This document shows, in pieces, positions 58,300-64,000 of a stretch of DNA of 64,000 nt; position 1 is the first letter of the stretch; the number at the start of each line of letters is the position of its first letter. A program made the translations under genes and the position numbers. The stretch is from Isoetes taiwanensis (lineage: Eukaryota; Streptophyta; Lycopodiopsida; Isoetales; Isoetaceae): assembly GCA_021234155.1 (NCBI GenBank), contig JAJEKV010000037.1:434001-498000 (forward strand), in the 5' to 3' direction. The notes beneath the pieces are model-generated. The model was not told where the DNA came from. It saw only the letters and a list, made by a program, of their open reading frames with translations, and did no database searches.

Positions 58300-58706
58300 C
58301 TGGACATAAGACGGTTGAAGGTTTGCAGTGGCGATGCGGTCCTGTTCAACCACAGGGAATTTAATCCAACTCACATGCTAGAGATTCTGAACCTCATGGT
58401 GCATCATTCCGATTCTTGGATCAATGCCCGGCAGATGTCATAACATTGCCAGAGAGCACGGTGAGTTGTTCGGGGAGCACGGAGGAAGACACGAAGGGAA
58501 AAGATGTGAGGTTCTGGGTTGTGGACAGTCAGCATTCAGTGAGGTCAGCACAAGTATTGCAGACAGAAAAGGAAGTCCCGCAAAGGATCAAGGATAGATA
58601 TTCCAAACGAGAGTGCAGAGTTCTCTCAGCGGACATGCCACCAACATGAGCTTCGCAAAGATTAGCCCTTGTCGAATACAATAGCGATAAGTGCCGACTA
58701 CATAAG
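58300..58706 (+). pseudogene. ParB-like domain segment
   Basis: Text FNPTHMLEILNLMVHHSDSW is followed, after a one-base shift near 58435, by DVRFWVVDSQHSVRSAQVL and then KDRYSKRECRVLSAD and LVEYNSDKCRLHK up to a good donor (AAG|GTAATT). The block VVD-x-QHSVRSA corresponds to the VVDGQHRxxAA signature of ParB/sulfiredoxin-fold domains, with Gly replaced by Ser. ParB proteins bind CTP and palindromic parS DNA; related domains are nucleases. Whether this one binds nucleotide or DNA is unknown. The assignment is by motif recall, not a profile search. Confidence 0.5.
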
Positions 58707-58731
58707 GTAATTTCATCGTCCTGCTCGGCGG

Positions 58732-58864
58732 TTCTCGACTTCGGAAGTCGAGAAAGCCCCCTAATCCTCTGTTTTCTATTTTTCTCTAGGCTTTCTCAAC
58801 TCGTGAGTCAAGAAAAGCCAGAAAACAGAGGATTCGGGGGGTTTCTCGACTCGCAAGTCGAGAA
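58732..58864. repeat. 133-bp compound palindrome containing three family members
   Basis: Palindromes at 58732-58754, 58793-58814 and 58843-58864 are joined by spacers that are inverted copies of each other: CCCCCTAATCCTCTGTTTTC on the left against its complement near 58821-58841. The whole block is therefore one imperfect palindrome centred on the middle member (CTCAACTCGTGAGTCAAG, with CpG-to-TpG/CpA changes). It lies just downstream of the donor at 58706. Confidence 0.9.
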
Positions 58865-58874
58865 AGCCAGAGAA

Positions 58875-59816
58875 AGCCCATTTGCATTTTAAGCCCTACC
58901 CCAAGGCCAAATACTACTATCATTTTTCAAAATCTTTCCTATGGCACAAGTCACATTATGGTGTTGGAGTACACCTCAAAAACTCCAAAATATTATCTTT
59001 TTCAAATAGGTTTGGAGGGTCCGTTAAAACCCCCATTTTCTTAATAGGTTTGGTGGGACCCGTAAAACCCCCAGTTAGCTCTTTTTTGTGCCAAAGAAGA
59101 CTAACTTATTGTACTTAAATGTGAAAAGTGTTGAAGTCAGTGGCCGAGGGGACCGGCCACATCTTTTTGTTTGTGCGTGATGTTGACCCGATTTTTGGCA
59201 AAATCGGGGTCAACATAGAAGAACACTATCAAGGTCTAAAGGGGGGGTGAAGATCAAGGGTCCAGATTCATTTGTGCTTGTTGTTAGAATCCAAGGGCCC
59301 ATATTAAGTTGTGTTAGTTGTTAAACAAAAAGACAAATTTGGTTATGGAGAAGAAGAAGACAAAAAACAAAGGATTGATGAGGTGTAAAAAAGGAGTGCC
59401 AAGATCATGCCAAGTGGATGGCCAAGATTTGTTCAAAAAAAATATAAATATCTTGAGGGGACTTGTTCTCCTCCTCTTGGGCTCTAGAATCTCACATGGA
59501 GCAAGGGTAGTGGCAGCCCTGGGAAGATGGTGTCAGAGACCTCTTCCCCCATGCAAGATATCTTGAAGCATTGTTTTGTATTACCTTCTTGAATAAAGTG
59601 GTGCACCCTCTTTTTATCTTCTACATTTTTTCCATTTTTCCATATTTCTACATTTTCTTCCACACTTCCTTTATCAATTTTTCATTACCAAATTTTCGTC
59701 CTTTTTTTCCTTCAAAAAATTTTTCTTGGTTCTTGGTTCTTTTGCCTTGCAGCAGCACTATTTGATCCCATGTTTGTCTTTGAAGGTCGATGATGAGGAT
59801 GTGGGGAAATCCGTCA
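58875..59816. repeat. 942-bp direct repeat, copy 1
   Basis: Matches 60936-61870 at roughly 99 percent by eye. The visible differences are a few substitutions and a 7-bp deletion near 61077. Each copy contains a hairpin TGTTGACCCGATTTT/AAAATCGGGGTCAACA (59181-59216 here), a short ORF starting at 59318, and a T-rich acceptor with GCAG near 59752. The borders lack TG...CA ends and a matching target duplication, so LTRs are not proven; a partial tandem duplication fits as well. Confidence 0.9.
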
Positions 59817-60935
59817 TCATCATGGAGGTTCTACCGAGATCCTACTTCTCCCCGGGATCAGATTTTGGTGCTGCTGTTTCTTTTCTATATCATGTCTTCC
59901 ATACCTTAAATCCCGCTTTCTATTCTCTGCCATTCATACTCTGCTGCCAAGATCGACTGCTGCCAAGACTCTGCCAACCTGCAAGAAAACAAGGAAGAAG
60001 AGTTGTCCATCTCGGTTGCCTTCGCCTCAGAAGCTACCGGATTTGCCGAACAAATAACAGAAGGAAATACTTCTTGAATATTTTCGGGAGAGCCAGCAAA
60101 AAGCCAGCCCTCCATCTCATTCTACCCTTGATGATGGATTTGTTGACAAATCTCTGTTGCCTTCGCCTCAGAAGCTACCGGATTGGATTTTCCGAACAAA
60201 TAACAGAAGATTGAAGTTGCCTCTAATTGCTGTTGCCAAGATCTGTAAGCAAGAGATGAAGCAGGAAGGAGAGAAGAAAGAAAATAAGAAGTTCTTCTTT
60301 TGAAGATGGTGCGCAGACAAAGCAAGATATTTAGAAGAACAGCATAATTCGGACCTGCAAAGCCATTTCTCTGTCCGCCATAATTGCATGCATCTCACCT
60401 GCTCCATCGCCATACCTGCTATCAGACCCGCTGAAGAAAGAAAAGATGATGACCCTGCTGTCGCCATAGATGTGCCGAACCTGCGGAAGATTGAGGAGAA
60501 CGGGAGAGAAGAGGAGGTTAAGTTCAAGAAGAAAGAAGACGCCGCCATTTCGTCCACCGCTGCCATGGAAAGAAAGAATTTTGCCCTTTCTCTCAACTTT
60601 TTGCCACGTTACCTTTTTTCCCCTTTTAGCCATTGCTTTGCTTTTTTCTCCCACTTTGTTTTTTTCCACCTTTATTTATGACTACCTTTTTCTTAATCTT
60701 GCCACTTCGCCCACGTTCCTTTCTTTTTGCCCCATGCCATACATCATTTTCTTGCCATGTTATTTTATAGCCTCCCCACATCTTACTATTTCATTTGCCT
60801 CATAAGTACTTACCTATTGTGAAAACATTCATCAATTTTGCCTTATTACACACCTTGTTGGACACTTTGGCTAGCAACTTGACATTTTTTTGTTTGTGCG
60901 ACTCTATCTTACCATCCCCAATATCTTGATGACAT
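59817..60935. other. Segment between the direct repeats
   Basis: A plus frame continues from copy 1 (VDDEDVGKSVIIMEVLPRSYF...) to about 60214 and includes CLRLRSYRI twice, owing to an internal duplication (about 60012-60064 and 60157-60210). On the minus strand 60168-60669 holds overlapping frames with no known motif. I see neither primer-binding site nor polypurine tract next to the repeats. 60590-60900 is T/C-rich. Confidence 0.45.
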
Positions 60936-61870
60936 AGCCCATTTGCATTTTAAGCCCTACCCCAAGGCCAAATACTACTATCATTTTTCAAAATCTTTCC
61001 TATGGCACAAGTCACATTATGGTGTTGGAGTACACCTCAAAAACTCCAAAATATTATCTTTTTCAAATAGGTTTGGATTAAAACCCCCATTTTCTTAATA
61101 GGTTTGGTGGGACTCGTAAAACCCCCAGTTAGCTCTTTTTTGTGCCAAAGAAGACTAACTTATTGTACTTAAATGTGAAAAGTGTTGAAGTCAGTGGCCG
61201 AGGGGACCGGCCACATCTTTTTGTTTGTGCGTGATGTTGACCCGATTTTTGGCAAAATCGGGGTCAACATAGAAGAACACTATCAAGGTCTAAAGGGGGG
61301 GTGAAGATCAAGGGTCCAGATTCATTTGTGCTTGTTGTTAGAATCCAAGGGCCCATATTAAGTTGTGTTAGTTGTTAAACAAAAAGACAAATTTGGTTAT
61401 GGAGAAGAAGAAGACAAAAAACAAAGGATTGATGAGGTGTAAAAAAGGAGTGCCAAGATCATGCCAAGTGGATGGCCAAGATTTGTTCAAAAAAAATATA
61501 AATATCTTGAGGGGACTTGTTCTCCTCCTCTTGGGCTCTAGAATCTCACATGGAGCAAGGGTAGTGGCAGCCCTGGGAAGATGGTGTCAGAGACCTCTTC
61601 CCCCATGCAAGATATCTTGAAGCATTGTTTTGTATTACCTTCTTGAATAAAGTGGTGCACCCTCTTTTTATCTTCTACATCTTTTCCATTTTTCCATATT
61701 TCTACATTTTCTTCCACACTTCCTTTATCAATTTTTCATTACCAAATTTTCGTCCTTTTTTTCCTTCAAAAAATTTTTCTTGGTTCTTGGTTCTTTTGCC
61801 TTGCAGCAGCACTATTTGATCCCATGTTTGCCTTTGAAGGTCGATGATGAGGATGTGGGGAAATCCGTCA
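60936..61870. repeat. 935-bp direct repeat, copy 2
   Basis: Near-identical partner of 58875-59816. The high identity points to a recent event compared with the decay of the surrounding gene. After 61870 the sequence differs from that after 59816, defining the breakpoint at AATCCGTCA. Confidence 0.9.
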
Positions 61871-61902
61871 GCATATGACTGTTTTCTGTTTTCCTCTGAA
61901 TA

Positions 61903-61924
61903 TTCTCGACTCGCGAGTCGAGAA
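61903..61924. repeat. Perfect palindrome family member
   Basis: Complete 22-bp form with core CTCGACTCGCGAGTCGAG, preceded by CTGTTTTCTGTTTTCCTCTG, a phrase type seen before other members. It lies in the intron before the exon at 62164. Confidence 0.9.
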
Positions 61925-62031
61925 CGACTCTATATGGCTTCCTCTGTTTTCTCTTCTCTTGTGGGAGGCTCGATGCTTTTACTCATCAACCATTGATCTC
62001 TAATGAACCCTTTCATGTTTGTTTTCTGTTT

Positions 62032-62108
62032 TTCTCGCGAGTCGAGAAAGCCCCTGCATCCTCCTTTTTTTGTTGGCTTCTGGGTATTCTCGACTCGCGA
62101 GTCGAGAA
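62032..62108. repeat. Two palindrome family members, one deleted and one perfect
   Basis: 62032-62048 is TTCTCGCGAGTCGAGAA, lacking five central bases. 62087-62108 is the perfect 22-bp form. Both lie in the same intron, 55-75 bp before the acceptor at 62163. Confidence 0.9.
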
Positions 62109-62480
62109 ACCCTGTGGATGTACTCCTTCCATGCTCTGACATAGTTTCATTTATTGATTGCAGCCCGTATCCTGACCAGATCATACACGCTCGGCAACAG
62201 TGGAAAGCATTGGGTTGTCCTCAGCAGCCTAAAGGAAACAGGGCTCCCTCGGATAAGTGGAAAACCTTCGACAAACTCTGCATATATGTTCTTCTGGAAG
62301 GCCAGGAAGATGATGAGGGGGATGATGAAGATGAGAAAAAGAAAAAAAACACCAAGAAAGGGCAGGGAATCTCTATCTGACCAGTATAACCTCATTCTCT
62401 GCAGTGAGGTGGTCTAGGTAAAATAGACTGAGATATGGGCTCTCTGGACAAGAGGCAAGCTTAAGGATAGCAATGGAGAA

Positions 62481-63731
62481 TTGCAAACTAAGCTGGACCC
62501 AAAGTTGTTCGACAAGCAGTTCATGAAAAGGATACAGGGCCTGACGGACAAAGAAACGTTTGACCTACAGGGCAAAATCCTAGATGGGACAATCCTGCTA
62601 AGGAAAACTAGGAGTTCAAAAATGCAGGATGCAAAGGATTATGCCAGAATCCTAAAGAGATGGCGTGCACTGGAAGAAGGCATCACAGAGTTTTGCAATG
62701 TTGCATCCAATGCATGCCATGATTTTGATTATTATAAGGAGAAGACTGCGCTTGATGAGGATGACATGAAGGAGTTGAACTACATCAACACAAAGCTAAA
62801 GCGTAACGTCAAAACCGCCCCCTTTCCTGAACGATTTATGGCACTTCTGAAGCGAAAGCTTGGATTCGGGGTGGTCCCATTTAAGACAGACGATAGCTCC
62901 CCTTCCTTCTTGGTAACCTTGGGACACAAGGGGTTCGGTGGTCTGGAACTGGCGGCTGGGCCCGTGGCACTATTTGCCATGAATATGATTGAAGACCCTA
63001 CCCTATTTTATGAAAAAGCTGACATTGAGCAGTGGTACAAGACGTGTCTGGACATGACCGAGATGGATACTTTTAGTTTCCTTATCTTTTGCATGCCGGG
63101 CAATCAGGCAACTGCTGTGTTACAATGGGCAGCTGATATTAATTTCACCAACAAGATCTTGTATTCTATATACGAACTGGAACATGAGTGTAGACATGGC
63201 CTGCCGAAGGCACCAAGTTTTGCCAACATAGTTTTGGTTCTGGTTTCAAGGTCGGCTGCAGACCTGGACAAGTGGTGGTCAAGCGAGCACCACTATCTCG
63301 ATAAGTTCATGATTTCTCAAGAGCATATGGAACCCTGGAAGGGCGGCAGATTTATGGAGGATGTGCCATCGATTGACAAAGTCAGTACTGATGGTGCGAC
63401 AGGTCCAATACATAGAATTCCTATCCGTCCAAGAGTTATCAAGTACTTCATAACCAGCTTGGTCGAGGGAGATCAAATTGTATGCGAGTGGTATATGAAT
63501 GGCCTATTGTCTCAGGGGGTTATGCTCTATGGAATGAAACCAATATCTGTGGTTGGGAACAAGGACATGGTTGAGACCATTCGGTCATACTTGGACTTGC
63601 TTCATGAGCATTTTCAAGAGAGGAAGACAGCTGAAAGTAGTAAGGACGAAGATGACAGAGAAAAAGCTGTCAGCCAGGGAGATAAAAATGACGGAGATGT
63701 CCAAGGTTTAGACGAGCTTGAAGCGGAATAA
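62481..63731 (+). CDS. 416-codon open stretch: N6-adenine-methyltransferase-like domain with degenerate motifs
   Basis: The open frame continues upstream (EIWALWTRGKLKDSNGEL from about 62432) behind two in-frame TAGs, and ends at TAA 63729. The second half has the layout of beta-class DNA methyltransferases. EDPTLFYEKADIEQWYKTC sits where DPPY and the next helix belong. FSFLIFCMPGNQATAVLQW and IVLVLVSRS look like central strands. IPIRPRVIKYFITSLVEGDQ, then IVCEWYMNG and KPISVVGNKDMVETI, sit where the motif X/I segment (VLDxFxGxG) belongs. Key residues (DPPY, FxGxG) are replaced, so catalysis is doubtful and a binding role is possible. The C-terminus is acidic. Length without damage suggests recent decay or selection on this exon. 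Confidence 0.5.
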   Translation: MQTKLDPKLFDKQFMKRIQGLTDKETFDLQGKILDGTILLRKTRSSKMQDAKDYARILKRWRALEEGITEFCNVASNACHDFDYYKEKTALDEDDMKELNYINTKLKRNVKTAPFPERFMALLKRKLGFGVVPFKTDDSSPSFLVTLGHKGFGGLELAAGPVALFAMNMIEDPTLFYEKADIEQWYKTCLDMTEMDTFSFLIFCMPGNQATAVLQWAADINFTNKILYSIYELEHECRHGLPKAPSFANIVLVLVSRSAADLDKWWSSEHHYLDKFMISQEHMEPWKGGRFMEDVPSIDKVSTDGATGPIHRIPIRPRVIKYFITSLVEGDQIVCEWYMNGLLSQGVMLYGMKPISVVGNKDMVETIRSYLDLLHEHFQERKTAESSKDEDDREKAVSQGDKNDGDVQGLDELEAE

Positions 63732-63773
63732 ATAATGGAAAATCTGAGATTGAGGTTAGTTCACTTTGCTTTT

Positions 63774-63809
63774 GGAGGGTTTCTCGACTCGCGAGTCAAG
63801 ATACCCTCC
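63774..63809. repeat. Palindrome family member with extended arms
   Basis: Core TTCTCGACTCGCGAGTCAAG (63781-63800) with extra flanking complementarity GGAGGGT/ACCCTCC. It begins about 20 bases downstream of the donor at 63754. Confidence 0.85.
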
Positions 63810-63828
63810 TAGTCTTTAACTTTTTCCT

Positions 63829-63850
63829 TTCTCGACTCGTGAGTCGAGAA
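63829..63850. repeat. Palindrome family member, one CpG changed
   Basis: CTCGACTCGTGAGTCGAG with matching TT/AA ends. With the preceding member it occupies much of a 131-bp intron (63755-63885). Confidence 0.9.
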
Positions 63851-64000
63851 TCTCGTTTCGTAACTGACGGCTTTCATCATTCCAGGGACATCGAGCGCAA
63901 CCAATCTGGATCATTGTCGCAATTACAGGGGTCTGCTGGCGGTTTAATTCAACAGGAGGATACTGCATCCAAAAAAGGCAGTCCAGAACAAGATAGTGCG

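Larger units (their letters stand above)
55371..64000 (+). pseudogene. ParB-like / DNA-methyltransferase-like multi-exon gene, damaged, runs off the right end
   Basis: Exon chain on the plus strand: 55371-55405 (MEAASSSSKSA), 57421-57581 (basic, KTRKRLSLEG and GTKKRKTMTP, likely nuclear targeting), 57655-58706 (ParB-like), candidate small exons at 59753 or 61807, 62164 to 63754 (linker then methyltransferase-like), and 63886 to beyond 64000. Phases agree at 55405/57421, 57581/57655 and 63754/63886. Damage: TAA at 57834, TAG at 57928, a shift near 58435, TGA near 58649, a shift near 62360, two TAGs at about 62415-62430 and TAA at 63729, after each of which the same protein text resumes. It is therefore a decayed copy, unless unusual splicing skips the lesions. 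ParB fused to a DNA methylase is a bacterial and phage architecture. The nuclear introns show it has long been eukaryotic. Confidence 0.6.

Noticed and set aside
58875-61870. Ordinary LTR retrotransposon with 940-bp LTRs
   Set aside because: No TG...CA termini, no flanking target duplication, and no primer-binding site or polypurine tract beside the repeats. Kept only as one of two explanations.
55773-63850. CRISPR-like array from the recurring palindromes
   Set aside because: Spacing is irregular (tens to thousands of bases), units decay individually and exons lie between them. This is nuclear plant DNA without cas-like genes.

Overview
The window reads as nuclear DNA of a land plant with a large, repeat-rich genome. 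Plant-type genes with GT-AG introns sit among decayed retrotransposons, DNA transposons and gene relics. A gymnosperm is my best guess from overall texture (diverse old repeats, few genes, many decayed retroelements), but no single feature proves it. Only two protein genes look intact: an ARM-repeat protein on the minus strand (2940-4573, two exons) and an unusual minus-strand gene (33206-35871, eight exons) that joins a calponin-homology-like N-terminus, a low-complexity linker, one membrane segment and a C-terminal LysM domain.

Left part (1-25 kb): small repeats and foldback elements; two divergent copies of a long dispersed repeat (5.1-6.9 and 15.1-16.6 kb); a stem-loop array followed by a TATA box and a 171-codon ORF (8.9-10.9 kb); a minus-strand Ty1/copia gag fragment (11.5-13.0 kb) whose zinc-knuckle region is split by a 200-bp inverted-repeat element with a 9-bp target duplication; and an AP2/ERF relic with frame breaks (23.1-23.4 kb). 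Middle part (25-37 kb): a 5'-truncated LINE with poly(A), a relic of the isopropylmalate isomerase small subunit, LRR-kinase-like and mannose-lectin relics, and the LysM gene.

Right-centre part (37-54 kb): non-LTR retrotransposons whose 3' ends share a motif like GTGGACGATAAAA followed by differing short tandem repeats. One near-full-length but decayed LINE (about 38.5-44.1 kb) and one truncated copy (45.05-45.94 kb) lie in and beside a minus-strand relic resembling DUF7869-type transposon proteins. A DIRS-like retroelement with a recognisable reverse transcriptase and a gag-like region follows (49.9-53.5 kb).

The most interesting region is 54.9-64.0 kb. A plus-strand multi-exon gene, running off the right edge, appears to encode an N-terminal basic region, a ParB-like domain and a C-terminal domain laid out like an N6-adenine DNA methyltransferase with degenerate catalytic motifs. 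This copy has frameshifts and in-frame stops, yet a 416-codon methyltransferase-like stretch is open. Its introns hold about fourteen copies of a palindrome with core CTCGACTCGCGAGTCGAG. I recognised this family nowhere else in the window. Several copies are nested in larger inverted repeats, one forming a palindrome of about 133 bp. A ParB/methyltransferase-like gene carrying its own dense palindrome family is the best candidate here for an undescribed system; any functional link is inference.
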